Assembly (NCBI RefSeq): GCF_030269925.1
Contig: NC_085131.1
Location: 3,176,001-3,240,000, forward strand
Reading direction: 5' to 3'
Length of the DNA stretch: 64,000 nucleotides
DNA from: Bombyx mori
Taxonomy: Eukaryota; Arthropoda; Insecta; Lepidoptera; Bombycidae
Shown: positions 41,548 through 52,835 of the stretch, in pieces
Layout of the letters: each line of letters starts with the position of its first letter
Position numbering within the stretch: the first letter of the stretch is position 1
The notes under the pieces: model-generated
What the model was told of the DNA's origin: nothing
The model's database searches: none
Seen by the model: the letters and a program-made list of their open reading frames with translations, nothing else
Translations under genes and position numbers: made by a program

Positions 41548-42160
41548 TTTCAACATTTTAATCTCGCGTTTTTATTCTCTTTAAATAATTTCTGTCATTC
41601 CGAACAATACGGTTTTCATAATCACAGATGTTTGTCGTGTCCACGAAAATCCTTTGCAACTCATTTCAGTTTTGATTAAAGAATTGCAATCGTCTAACAC
41701 AGGGGCTCCTAAACGTATTCTGTCTACTACTTTGAGAATAATTTTTTTTTTTTCATTTTTCCCCCATTTTTTCACCTAAAAACCACTATAGCCAGAGCTT
41801 AGTCGGGGTCTAAGAGTCATCCTAGATGAAATTACAAATCGCTTCCCAAGGCTCTACACAACGCCCCCCTTTAAGCCTGCAGCGCCCACAAGGGGGCGTT
41901 ATCGTCCACTTTGACAAAAGCTGTTCTAACATAATAATATTGTATCGTCACAGACCATCTGATATTTCTGTAACGATAAATTTTAATAGCCTAGCTATGG
42001 GTGGTAATATGGTCGTAGTTGGTAGAAAATTGTTAGAAACGCTAGTCCAGGGCATAACTAAGACACTGCCCATTTAAAAACTCGCATTGCACTAGATGGT
42101 TGTATGATATCGGAGTTTTCGCAATGTTAGTTGTAGCAAACGTCATCAGTATTAACATAT
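41548..42160. other. Unassigned sequence
   Basis: 41702 has CAGGGGCTCCTAAACG, reminiscent of a hAT left terminus, but no matching right terminus or 8-bp TSD was found. An 83-codon frame at 41826 is not recognisable. Confidence 0.3.
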
Positions 42161-42420
42161 AAATAAATAAATAAATATTTACTAACAATCACGCCACGTT
42201 AACTGGTCCCGTGATAAGTTCGTAAAGAACTTGTGTTAAAGGTACCAGATAACGGATATAAATGTAAGATTTTTATTATACACATACATATATTTAATAG
42301 ACATCCATAACCCCGGAAAAGACATTTATATTTATCATACAAATATCTTCGCTTGGCGGGATTCGAACCCGCGACCCCCTTGTGTAGTGACCATGTCACT
42401 TACCACTACACCAGACGGCC
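42161..42420 (-). repeat. tRNA-derived SINE (copy 2)
   Basis: Reverse copy of 9162-9422 with the TAAA tail, CACGCCACGTTAACTGGTCC, and the tRNA-like head GGGATTCGAACCCGCGACC (B-box) and CCACTACACCAGACGGCC (A-box end). Few differences from copy 1. Confidence 0.88.
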
Positions 42421-42900
42421 GTTACATTGGGATGCCTATGAAGATACTCACGCAAACACTAACACTATTAATGCCAATAACAACAAAAAATATTAAACAA
42501 TATACCAAAGTTTTATAAAAGACATTCCACCTTGTCCCCCTAGAAGGCAAACCCATAGATTACGTACATAAACTCTATGCTCGCCAGATTGCATGGGTCA
42601 TAACAGATAAACGGCCGTTGTAATTTCAGTCTACCCTCTTCTCGGGGGGTCCCTCGCGTAAAACGGAGCCCTGCCTAACTCTACGGTATTGAGATATCAA
42701 AATCGATGAGAAATAAAAATAAAGGGAAGTACATAAGTGTACCCGAGGCTCTGGGAGATACCAAAAATGTTTTTTTTGTTTGTTTTGAAACCTCTTTTAT
42801 ACGTCTAAGATGTGTGTATATTACAATATGTGGTTACACATCTTGAGGCTAGAGATGGTGAGGTGTATTGTGAGACTCGGGTAGGTACCATCGTCCTGTC
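42421..42900. other. Unassigned sequence
   Basis: 42850-42900 (GGTGTATTGTGAGACTCGGG, GGTACCATCG) resembles an eroded Bm1 start. Otherwise nothing. Confidence 0.35.
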
Positions 42901-42913
42901 TACTACTATGGAA

Positions 42914-43114
42914 TGAACTACGGAATGAGCTCCCCTCCACGGTGTTTCCCGAGCGCTATGACATGTCCTTCTTCAAACGAAGCTTGTGGAGAGTATTAAG
43001 CGGTAGGCATTGGCTTGGCTCTGCCCCTGGCATTGCTGAAGTCCATGGGCGACAGTAGCCACTCGCCATAAGGTGGGCCGTGTGCTCGTCTGCCTACAAG
43101 GGCAATAAAAAAAA
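42914..43114 (+). mobile_element. CR1/Jockey-like LINE tail with 13-bp TSD
   Basis: CTACGGAATGAGCTCCCCTC through the 3' UTR to AATAAAAAAAA. TACTACTATGGAA at 42901-42913 and TACTACCATGGAA at 43115-43127 form a TSD with one mismatch. About 200 bp. Confidence 0.88.
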
Positions 43115-43127
43115 TACTACCATGGAA

Positions 43128-45393
43128 CAAGGTTGGACAGCAGTTTTTAAATGTGCGTACTACATCGATCTCATGTCTGAACGCAGTTGGTGGAATTAGC
43201 TTTGTGATCTTTTTGGTACCAACCATGTGGGTAGCTAACAAAAATAATTGAATACAGATAAAATTTGTATAACATCAATGACATGGTTCATAACAACTTA
43301 AAAACAAAATTGATCATAAATCTACTTCAAGTGATAGTTTTAATTAAACTAGACTGATATAATGGGTGTATTAATGGTGAAAAAAAAAAACGATTTAATT
43401 GAACAACAAAGAGACTGAAAACACATTTGACGTCCGCCAAAGCCCATTCGAATTCGAACCTAGTTGGAACTCAAAGGATTTGCATGGAAAATGAGAATGG
43501 GGGCGCAACTTGATATAAAATTCGCTAATACGGGAACTGAGGCCGGCTTAACACCGCAAACTGTTGAAAGCAAATGCTTTTTGTATTAACACGGTAACGC
43601 TTTGAATACTGCGCAAGCAAAAATAACTTCTACAGTTGTGAGTTATAGATTAAATTTGTTCTCGCGTCAATAATACTCTAGTTGAGCGTCATTTGAGCAC
43701 ACAGGGGAAGTATCACCATCGTGCCTATTTTTCCGTGTTACAGTAATGGATTTCGGTTCAAAGAGTGGTGCAGCCAACGTTGTTGTCAAATTTTCTAGAC
43801 AGGCTTATGCAGTGGTAACTGCTTTGGTGTAGCCTCAGAAATCCTATCTCTCCGGACTGAGAAGCTGATTCTTCAAATCATCAATCAGTCATAATCCGTC
43901 CATCCTATAGATGAACTTTTAATGCGGAATAATTTAGTAAAAGGTTTCCCTATCATACCAACGCAGATTTAATGATTTCTACTACCCCTCAAAAAAAAAA
44001 CGCTTCAGAATAAGCACTGATGAAAGCTGTAACATTAAAATTAAAAAATGCGATGAGTACGAGAAAGACCTACGATAGTAGGCGTTACAATAACACTCGT
44101 TCTAATGGGCCCTCTCAGAACCCATCGACCTTCAGAAAGGGTCTCAAACAAAATACCCTTAATGCATATTCAAATCTCGGTTGAGTGTACGCTTTTTATT
44201 AGCCACTCAAATGTCAAGGGTTAAGGGACGAGAGTGATGAGTCTTGGATTGTAATGTTCAATATAATAATGTACCTAATAATAATAATATACCTAAACAT
44301 TATCCACTTTAATTTAATTTCGTTTTAATTCCAACTTACGATGCGGAGGAGTACCCTAACCGGGAAAAAACGTCCGTAACGTAAGATTTTTTTTAGTAAC
44401 TCACACAGTGTCCGACTTAACTTTGTAATAGCGTACAAAAATAACATTTTTTTATCATTCATTGGCCACGATCTCAGAGCATTCGTTTGCGCAATACACT
44501 AACTCTTATGCAAACAACCGTGAATGAAGTGTACCACAAATAAGTTCGCACGTTACCGAATGACCGTGGGTTGCTGCGAAACCTCCAGTTTTATTTTCTT
44601 TATATCTCGAATAGAACTTTAAATTAATATTTTTATAATAAAGAACTTCGTTCCTATCCAGTGTCGCACGACACCACACATCTTTTTTATTTACTCAGAC
44701 AAGGCTTTTTTGAGTTCAAATTATAAATAGTGAAGATACATAATGAGAATATCAGATATTTCTAATCAGTTTTATAAGTTGATGAAATTGCCTTGAGACG
44801 AAAGATTAAACCTCAATTATTTATTATTGCTTAATCATCCTAACTACTATAATACGAAGCCCAGGTTCGATTCTCGGCTGAAGTCAGTCAGTATCTTTGG
44901 GAAAGATACTTGGTGTTTTGTGTGTAATTCTTCTTGGGTCTCTTAAATATTTACTCATAAGTAGTGTTCAATTGAAGAGATCGCAGATCGTTGGTAGGCT
45001 GTCAACAATGAGTGCCCATGAACGCAATCGACTTTATTTACTAATAGGAAAACTAAAGTAAATATAAAATAGTGTAATGCTTTGTTTCTTAGCAAATACC
45101 TACTTGATTTTATATTCAGGTGTGACTGACTGCCGCGATGTAAAGAATAATAAATACCATATTATGATAAAATCGAAAATTTATTAATTACTAAATATTT
45201 AGGTTTGGCTTTTTTTCCGATCGTTGCCAAATTTCATAGGACCATCGGTTAGATAAATTTGAAGATTCCCTGATAATTTCATCGACATCGGTCGGGTCGT
45301 TTCGGTATCTACAGGGAACATACTACATCAACTTTTAAATACTCATATATAGATCGGTGTTGGCACGCACCTATTAACAAATAAACCACAACC
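43128..45393. other. Long unassigned stretch
   Basis: 43690-43790 is an eroded Bm1 (TTACAGTAATGGATTTCGGT, AGTGGTGCAGCC). 44643-44685 repeats the terminus seen at 8569-8610 (GAACTTCGTTCC, ATCC, GTGTCGCACGACACC). 44860-44890 has a B-box-like GGTTCGATTCTC. No gene seen. Confidence 0.4.
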
Positions 45394-45633
45394 TTTTTTT
45401 ATTGCCTAGATATGTGGACGAGCTCACAGCCCACCTGTTAAGTGGTTACTCGAACCCATAGACATCTACAACGTAAATGCGCCACACACCTTGAGATATA
45501 AGTTCTAAGGTCGCAGTATAGTTATAACGGCTGCCCCACCCTTCAAACCGAATCGCATTACTGCTTCACGGCAGAAATAGGCGGTGCGTTAGTACCTACC
45601 CGTGCGGACTCACAAGAGGTCCTACCACCAGTA
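45394..45633 (-). repeat. Bm1 SINE (full length)
   Basis: Poly(T), TTGCCTAGATATGTGGACGA to CCTACCACCAGTA. Confidence 0.95.
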
Positions 45634-45889
45634 ACCTATCCTATTTCTGTCGCATAGCATTGAAGCTGTCCGCTATGAAAGATGGGCCAGACGTGCAACT
45701 CAGAATTAAGCCTCCATTTGTAAATACCGCACGGTATTAGGGTTAAATTTCTCAACGACCGCTATTACTAATGCTAATTATAGTAAAAACCGGAACGAAT
45801 TCAAACAGCGGCTGTCAGCTTCGAACGAGCATCCAGAACACTCATTGGAAGACATTAGTCGCACGTTTGTTTAATGAGTTTCGAAGGGG

Positions 45890-47052
45890 GACAAGACGGG
45901 TCGCTTTCGGGACTCGCTTTAACGGCTTCTGCTTCGTATCTGGTGTTTGAAAATTGAACGGTTTTTTTCTTTTCGGTCTCTAGTAGTTGTAGTTTCATTT
46001 TTCCAACTGCAAAGGCGAAAGTATCAACACCATACGACCTAATCTTTTGTATATTGTGTTTATTGAAAAATTATATGGAGCGAAATGAAGTCAAGTTGAT
46101 TAATTAACGATATTAATCAATTAAAATATAAATAAATGATACGAGATGTAACGGGTCGCAATATAGTCTCAGTAAAATGGCGGTTATTTACTGAGACTTT
46201 TTGGAACATCCCGAGCAGCTACGTTCGGAAGATTCGCTTTCGGGACTTGCTTTAACAGCTTCTGCTTTCGTATTTGGTGTTTGAAAATTGAACGGGTTTT
46301 TTCTTTTCGGTCTCTAGTAGTTGTAGTTTCATTTTTCCAACTGCAAAGGCGAAGGTATCAACACCATGCGACCTAATCTTTTGTATAATGTGTTAATTGA
46401 AATATTATATGGAGCGAAATGAAGTCAAGTTGATTAATTTACGACATTAACGACAATTAGAATAGAATTCAATGATACGAGACGCTACGTCGAAATATAG
46501 TCTCAGTAAAATGGCGGTTATTTACGGAGACTTTTTGGAACATCCCGAGCAGCTACGTTCGGAAGATTCGCTTTCGGGACTTGCTTTAACGGCTTCTGCT
46601 TTCGTATTTGGTGTTTGAAAATTGAACGGGTTTTTTCTTTTCGGTCTCTAGTAGTTGTAGTTTCATTTTTCCAACTGTAAAGGCGAAGGTATCAACACCA
46701 TGCGACCTAATCTTTTGTATAATGTGTTAATTGAAATATTATATGGAGCGAAATGAAGTCAAGTTGATTAATTTACGACATTAACGACAATTAGAATAGA
46801 ATTCAATGATACGAGACGCTACGTCGAAATATAGTCTCAGTAAAATGGTGGTTATTTACTGAGACTTTCTGGAACATTCCGAGGAGCTACATCCCGAGGC
46901 TTAGTTTCATTTTCCCACATCTGTGTACTTTAACAGATACTAAACGCTTAATAAGCCACAACTATTATTACACATTTAAACCCGACGAAACACTAAATTA
47001 ACATAATAAAACAAATCGCACAACTTCGCTCTTCGTGCTCCCGCCAAAAATC
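45890..47052. repeat. Repeat element of three ~333-bp tandem units plus tail
   Basis: The phrase TCGCTTTCGGGACT recurs at 45901, 46234 and 46568, giving periods of 333 and 334 bp. Units 2 and 3 are nearly identical; unit 1 is more diverged. Each unit contains TTTTTCTTTTCGGTCTCTAG, CAACACCATGCGACC and ATATAGTCTCAGTAAAATGG. After unit 3 a unique tail runs to CCCGCCAAAAA at about 47050 and matches 282-515. No coding frame. Confidence 0.88.
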
Positions 47053-47059
47053 TTTTCGG

Positions 47060-47215
47060 TTTGTATAAGCGCTGCTCATGGCCCACTAGATATTCGGAGG
47101 TTGTGAACGCTAATAATTAATACAATCTGAATATCACTTTCTGCCTTGAGACATAAGGTTGGAATCTTATTCAAATCGAAACGTGTCATAGCTTCGTACA
47201 AGAGATAGGTTATAC
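47060..47215 (-). repeat. Eroded Bm1
   Basis: GCTCATGGCCCACTAGATAT, CCTTGAGACATAAGG, AATCGAAACGTGTCATAGCT keep Bm1 order on the reverse strand. Confidence 0.5.
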
Positions 47216-47245
47216 AGTACAATTATGACTTCAACCTCAAATCTC

Positions 47246-47591
47246 AACGTGTCCTTACGGACCTTTCCAATCCTTTGACATTATTATTAGACGCCTATAG
47301 CTCTAGCTCTAGAAGCAGGAACAGACTTAGGGACCTTGGTAACTGTACTCGCCGAACTCGGCAAAGAGTTCGACGTGCAATCCAAACATCAGCTCGTTGA
47401 ATGTCTCGCCGAATCTTCTCAGCGGGTCGCGATTCCGATCCGGTAGTAGATTCATTCGCGAAGCAGCTGCCCTTGAGCTATTATGAGATGCTCGGGCAGC
47501 TGTTAGCAAATCCCACCCCTCCTGGCTGAAACCGTACTCGCCCATCTTTCCTTGAGAAACTAGAAAGACCTCTGGGCCACCAGTAAAAAAA
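47246..47591 (+). mobile_element. Jockey LINE tail
   Basis: Sense copy of the 22279 family: CGTGTCCTTACGGACC..., AACTGTACTCGCCGAACTCG, AATCTTCTCAGCGGGTCGCG, GCAAATCCCACCCCTCCTGG, then poly(A). Last ~45 codons and UTR only; no clear TSD. Confidence 0.88.
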
Positions 47592-47637
47592 AAATTTATG
47601 TGGCCTTATATCTTGTTGAGGAAATTAAAAAGTTTCT

Positions 47638-48223
47638 ATGAACACCGATTTAGTTTCTATAGTTATTACTGAATGGAAGAAAGAATTCAAAGAAAACTTC
47701 TTGGATTTATGTCAATCAGTACCAGACTGTGAAACTTCACTATATGTAGAGAAACAATTAGCTCACAGTAAATAAACTTTTGCTAGAGCCGAATGTGCTT
47801 CTGATGATGATGTGGTGTTACTCAAATCTCAAAGTAAGTTAAAGTTTTTTAAAATAAAAAGCACGATAAAGGTCTCAGAAACATCAGAACAAACAGCAGA
47901 GTTTGAAAATGTTTTTTTTTTGTCACACGTACGGTTTACGTAACGTGGTGTAACGACAGAAAAACAGACACTTCAATTTTATTTATTATATATTGCGTAG
48001 AGAATTTTTAAATGTTTTTGATAGAAAAATCGCTCGCGGTGGCCAAAAAATCGGTGCATTCCAATAAAAGTCCATGTCGTTGCCAATACACGCTACATGC
48101 ACGAAAGTATACCGAAAGCGCTCTTAACGCTGTTACTGATGCAAATCAGAATGTGCAAGCCGATAATCTGATTACACCAAGCTATGCACTGGTATATGCA
48201 GAATTGGAACAGTTAGGGTAGAA
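47638..48223 (+). other. Possible coding remnant of unknown origin
   Basis: After the Jockey tail, MNTDLVSIVITEWKKEFKEN continues as a fairly normal-looking protein for 45 codons to a TAA, with AECASDDDVVLLKSQ in the same frame beyond it. Further on a separate 69-codon frame (48012, MFLIEKSLAVAKKSVHSNKS) follows. Composition is protein-like (acidic, helical) but I recognise no family. It could be an old transposon ORF. Confidence 0.25.
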
Positions 48224-48299
48224 TCCGTATTCTGCATCGCCTCGAAATGTCCTCGAATCTACTCAACAAATTTGAAGAATTTTACTAATGTGGTATTGG

Positions 48300-48488
48300 G
48301 AATCCGGACAAGTAGGTACGTTACCGTGTCTGTTTCTTCCAAGAATCAGTCAAGGGTATGAAGGTTACAGCAGTCGTTTACTATTAAGCTGAGACTTACA
48401 ATTCATATCTCAAGGAGAATGGCTCCGGTAACCACTTAACACCATGTGGACATAGAGTTCGTCCACTCATCTAAGCGTTAGAGACAAA
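48300..48488 (+). repeat. Eroded Bm1
   Basis: CTCAAGGAGAATGGCTCCGG, AACCACTTAACACCATGTGG and TCATCTAAGCGTTAGAG are the Bm1 3' half; upstream blocks are faint. Confidence 0.7.
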
Positions 48489-48551
48489 AAAAATACTAAA
48501 AAGAGGGTAGACAGATTTGTCCGCTCCTAACATCCTACCCGCAGTCTTCAG

Positions 48552-48765
48552 TCTAAAGTCGGATGGTACGTGGCAAAAAAGATCTCTGGAAACGCACTGT
48601 GGATGAACGCAGTGGCTCCAGGTAGTATGGATGAATGAACTCTATTTCGATGGTGGGCGGTGCAATGGTAAAAACGAGAATTACTCAAAGCACTCCTCAT
48701 GGAACATACGGTACAAAATACAGAGGGAACCGAAGTCGCTCCGCAGACCAAGAGGTTCCAAAAAA
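48552..48765 (-). mobile_element. CR1/Jockey-like LINE internal fragment
   Basis: Reverse of roughly 7090-7310 of the long copy: GATGGTACGTGGCAAAAAAG, GGAAACGCACTGTGGATGAA, CTCATGGAACATACGGTACA. Neither the 3' tail nor the RT core is present. Confidence 0.88.
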
Positions 48766-49162
48766 TACTACAAAACTTATGAACGACCTTATTTCAGCGA
48801 GTTCTTTACTTCGAAATATAAGCGAGACAGTTATCTGCGTTCGCCTTAGAATTTCAATCTACTCTAAAATCTAATATGAAGTGATATTAGCATCGAATCG
48901 AGTCTCACACGGACTAGGTACGCGATAAGTTTGACTACACTCTGTGCTTCTGTCTTCATCTGAAGTGGGGTGCGAATTAAGTACGTGCTCGCCTTACTGA
49001 TACGGATTCGGACTTATTTCGTTCCGCCCAATTCACTGTCGTTATGTGTGTATTACGTTTTGTTGTTTTGACGAGTCAGATAATTTCTTGATTGAAAATC
49101 GAGCATATGCTGGCAAGAATCGAATGACTTTTTTTCTTGTCACTTTTTGTTTATTTTTCGGG
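48766..49162. other. Unassigned sequence
   Basis: Nothing recognised. Confidence 0.4.
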
Positions 49163-49409
49163 TTTTTTTTTATTGCTTAGATGGTTGGACGAGCTCACAG
49201 CCCACCTCGTGTTAAGTGGTTACTGGAGCCCATAGACATCTACAACGTAAATCTGCCACCCACCTTGAGATATAAGTTCCAAGGTCTCAAGTATAGTTAC
49301 AACGGCTGCCCTGCCCTTCAAACCGAAACGCATTACTGCTTCACGGCATAATTAGGCAGGGTGGTGGGACCTAACCGCGCGGACTCTCAAGAGGTCCTAC
49401 CACCAGTAA
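49163..49409 (-). repeat. Bm1 SINE (full length)
   Basis: Poly(T), ATTGCTTAGATGGTTGGACG to CCTACCACCAGTA. Confidence 0.95.
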
Positions 49410-50730
49410 TGTGGCAAGTTGTAACGGTTGGCAATGTGATTCAACCAACTACTACGAAACTCGAAGTCCCAATTATATAATATTATGTATAGTTATAATG
49501 GATGTCTCACGACCTTTGAAGTCTTCATTGCTTAAATGACACGGCGCCTAAGGTATTAATTAGTTCTTGCGAAGTGACTATATCGATATCTTGCAGACAC
49601 TAAGTTTTATAGTCAAATACGTAGTCATGTACTCACAAATGTTTCCCACGATGATTGAGATATAGATTTCAAGAGTAATTTATATTGTCATGACCATAGG
49701 CTCCGGTATCCACTTAACGCCAAGTGGACCATGTGCTAGTTGACATATATATACATTAAAACAATAAATATACCGAATGACACTACTGGCAGAAAAAAAA
49801 AATTATATGCACATAAAGGTTAATTAAATAGTGAGCTCATCTCAAACAATTTCTGAAATGTCATAAAAGTATTTACATAGAATAACATTGCCTCAACCAG
49901 TTATTAGTGACGATTTAATTAAACATTGACAACTCCTATACTTCATTAATATAAAACCACAAAAACTACATTTCAATCATTAAATCGTACGAAAAGCTAA
50001 AGATGATATTTTAGTTGCACTGTTGTTAAATGAAGGTATTGATTTAAAAAAAAAACCAGCCAATATGTAAGCCATTAGCATTCAACAACTCTTGCTTCAT
50101 TTTTCATAACGTTCATCCCTTGGTACTCAGCCCGCAATGTACTCAACAATCATCCATAGCTCAGATATTCGAAATAATACAGGTCCCTAGAGTTCATTAA
50201 TAACGCGAGCACGTTTGTTATATTCCCTCATCAAATACGCAAGTCATTCTCAGTTTAGTTTCACCTTATCGAACTCAACGCTTGTTCGATTCGGTTCGGA
50301 TCAGTTACTCGAACTACTACTACTACTACAAAAAAAAAAACAACCTAATCGCAACTAAAATAAAGTTTAAAATTTAATCTACAAAAGGTTTATTGTTGCG
50401 TATAAACGTTTAATGTTCCAACGCGCATTGTAAAGCAAAAAAAGAGGACCGGGTTAATAACCTCGTGCGGCGCGGGGGACGTAAACTTCTTCAAGCCGTG
50501 TACTTACCTACTAAGACACTAAAATATGTAAATATTATTTTTGACAAACAAAAGAAATGATTATCTCAACTACCGTAGTGTTCTTAAAAGCCTAGATTCT
50601 GCATTAAAATCACTACAACTCTAAACTTACACACATATTATACCCACTGCAGAAATATTTTATTATAGACACCTGGAATTAGGGACAAAAAATTAATCTC
50701 TCTGAAATAGAGCAAACAAACCTGCTTATC
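49410..50730. other. Unassigned sequence
   Basis: 49655-49745 is an eroded Bm1 3' half (ATAGGCTCCGGTATCCACTT). 50310-50331 has a short CTA repeat. Nothing else seen. Confidence 0.4.
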
Positions 50731-50816
50731 ACACTAATTTTTGCCCTGTGTAGGAATTGAACTTACGACTATCGGCCCAGCAGTCAAGAGCATCAACCAT
50801 TGCACCATCACAACAA
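50731..50816 (-). repeat. tRNA-derived SINE head, family 3
   Basis: In reverse: GATGGTGCAATGGTTGATGC (A-box zone) and AGTTCAATTCCTACACAGGG (B-box zone). Not a functional tRNA, since the stems do not close. Confidence 0.55.
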
Positions 50817-50852
50817 TGCGTTCAATAACATTATATTCAAAAGTAAAGTCTG

Positions 50853-51102
50853 TTTTTTTTTTTTTTTTTCTTAGTTGGATGGACGAGCTCACAGCCCACC
50901 TGGTATTAAATGGTCACTGGAGCCCATAGACATCCACAGCGTAAATGTGCCACCCACCTTGAGATATAAGTTCTAAGGTCTCAAGTATAGTTATAACGGC
51001 TGCCCTGCCCTTCAAACCGAAACGCATAACTGCTACATGGCAGAAATAGGCAAGGTGGTGGTACCCACCCGCACGGACTCACAAGAGGTCCTACCACCAG
51101 TA
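50853..51102 (-). repeat. Bm1 SINE (full length)
   Basis: Long poly(T), TTAGTTGGATGGACGAGCTC to CCTACCACCAGTA. Confidence 0.95.
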
Positions 51103-51564
51103 AATTGCCTAATTTAAATTTCAGCCACACATGCAAACTACTCAACAGTTTTTTTGTTTCAAATTTATTCAACGCGTGAATTTTTCTTGCCCCCATATTT
51201 CGTTAGAGCCAATAAAGCGACAACCCTAAAGCACGGTCCGTACTACGTGATAGGGTCTAGCCCTCGTAAAGCATAAATCGTCAGCTACCTACCTAACACA
51301 CGCACGTGACTGCCGAATCTGAAAACAATGCAGCACATTCGTTCAATTGTTTTTATTATTAATCCCGGCAGGCTTATTCATATCTCGGGATACTGCGAAT
51401 TGGACCGCCGATTCATTGGGGCGAGAAACGAGGGATATTATATCTAGATTGTGTGGAATATTAGAATTTTCAAAATTGCTAGGGGTCATAGTCACATCGC
51501 GGCTTATCGAATAACATACCCGATCCTGTAGGCCGAATGGTAAACAGTCGACGTAGCCCAAAAC
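51103..51564. other. Unassigned sequence
   Basis: Nothing recognised. Confidence 0.4.
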
Positions 51565-51888
51565 ACGTCATTACGGATCCTCCCGATCCATTAACGGTGC
51601 TTTTAGGCACCACAAGCACCGGTTACCGTACTCGTCGAACCCGTCGCTTGCGACGAAGGGCTCGACGAGCGAATTAACCCATAGACACAGCCCACTGAGT
51701 TCCTCGCCGGATCTTCTCAGTTGGTCGCGTTTCCGATCCGGTGGTAGATTCTGCGAAACACTGCTTTTGCTAGGGCCAGTGTTAGCAACACACCCAGTTT
51801 GAGCCCCTTGAGCTCACCTACACGTTAAGGAGAAGTTGATATAGCCTCTCAAGGCTATCAGCGTAGGTAAGAAAAAAGCAACTTATCG
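51565..51888 (+). mobile_element. Jockey-like LINE tail, family 2
   Basis: CATTACGGATCCTCCCGATC, TACCGTACTCGTCGAACCCG, CTCGCCGGATCTTCTCAG, then the family 2 UTR (GCTAGGGCCAGTGTTAGCAA, GCTATCAGCGTAGGTAAG) and A-rich end. It shows that family 2 shares its 3' coding end and proximal UTR with the 22279 Jockey family and differs only distally. Confidence 0.8.
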
Positions 51889-52250
51889 TTACTGTCTAGC
51901 CTTAAACTGTAATAAGAATAACCTAGAACCTTTATATACTTGACAGTAAAAAGGCAGACTTAATTCCATAGGGATTCTCTGACAGTCTACCTTAGGGGAG
52001 GGCAGAGATGAACACTGGTAGGTGTAGTGTTGTAGTGATAAGTATATTACTTAAACATATGTATATACATATATAACATACATCATATTTATAGATACAA
52101 ATACTCATACTGAAATAAATACATAATAATATACATAAATAAATATCAAATATTTTTATCAATTTCATTCCGAAGCCGGATGTACGACACAGATTAATAT
52201 TGGAAACGTACTGTATAGATTAGCGCAGTGTATCCATATAAAATAATTAA

Positions 52251-52467
52251 CTAGCCGTGCTCGCCCGCTTCGCTGCGCTTTTAAAATTAGCATTATTATT
52301 TATTGTCATTATTATTAGTGAGTCCAACACTCATATAAATATTAGCCTATCCATTAAGTACATGTATTTTTTACATGGATACCAAGTTGCAAGTCAATCG
52401 GATGCATGGTTCAGTAGTTATAACGGAACATCCGTAAAAACCACCGTAGATTTATATGTTAGTATAG
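52251..52467 (-). mobile_element. Helitron family G (copy 2)
   Basis: Reverse orientation; ends CGGGCGAGCACGGCTAG, shares CATGGATACCAAGTTGCAAG and CGGATGCATGGTTCAGTAGT with 2083-2322. The terminal TC has become CC. Confidence 0.75.
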
Positions 52468-52523
52468 GTAAAGCAGGGATGTAGTTTACCTAACAAATAT
52501 TTATGCAAAAGGACCATTTCGAT

Positions 52524-52770
52524 GCCTCCAATGAACACTACGCTAACTCCAAATTCGTAGATTTACAGGAGGAACGTTTAAATGAAAAAAGTTAATAAAA
52601 TTTTTATTATTGCAGATATATTTATGGTTTTTTTTGTGTAACTAGCTGATTTACTCTTGCTTCGAATTCCATCAATAATGATTAATCGTAATACGTTTAA
52701 CATGGTGAAGCGATTTGCGTGAAAAACGAAAATTTCAAAATTTTGAGTTAGAGTAGTGTTCATTGGAGGC
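52524..52770. mobile_element. MITE with ~30-bp inverted termini
   Basis: Left GCCTCCAATGAACACTACGC then TAACTCC; right in reverse GCCTCCAATGAACACTACTC then TAACTC. 247 bp, AT-rich interior. The right end abuts the ATC repeat of an RTE tail. TSD not resolvable. Confidence 0.75.
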
Positions 52771-52835
52771 ATCATCATCATCATCATCATCATCATCAGC
52801 CTTTATCTGCCCACTGCTGGACATAGGCATCGATT
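52771..52835 (-). mobile_element. RTE-type LINE extreme 3' end
   Basis: ATC microsatellite (nine units) then GCCTTTATCTGCCCACTGCT and GGACATAGGC, the complement of the RTE QQW-stop end (compare 13545-13580). Confidence 0.75.

Noticed and set aside
41702..41950. hAT transposon starting CAGGGGCTCCTAAACG
   Set aside because: No right terminus, 8-bp TSD or transposase motif could be found.
44860..44890. tRNA-like B-box GGTTCGATTCTC
   Set aside because: No A-box or stems nearby; a single short motif is not enough.
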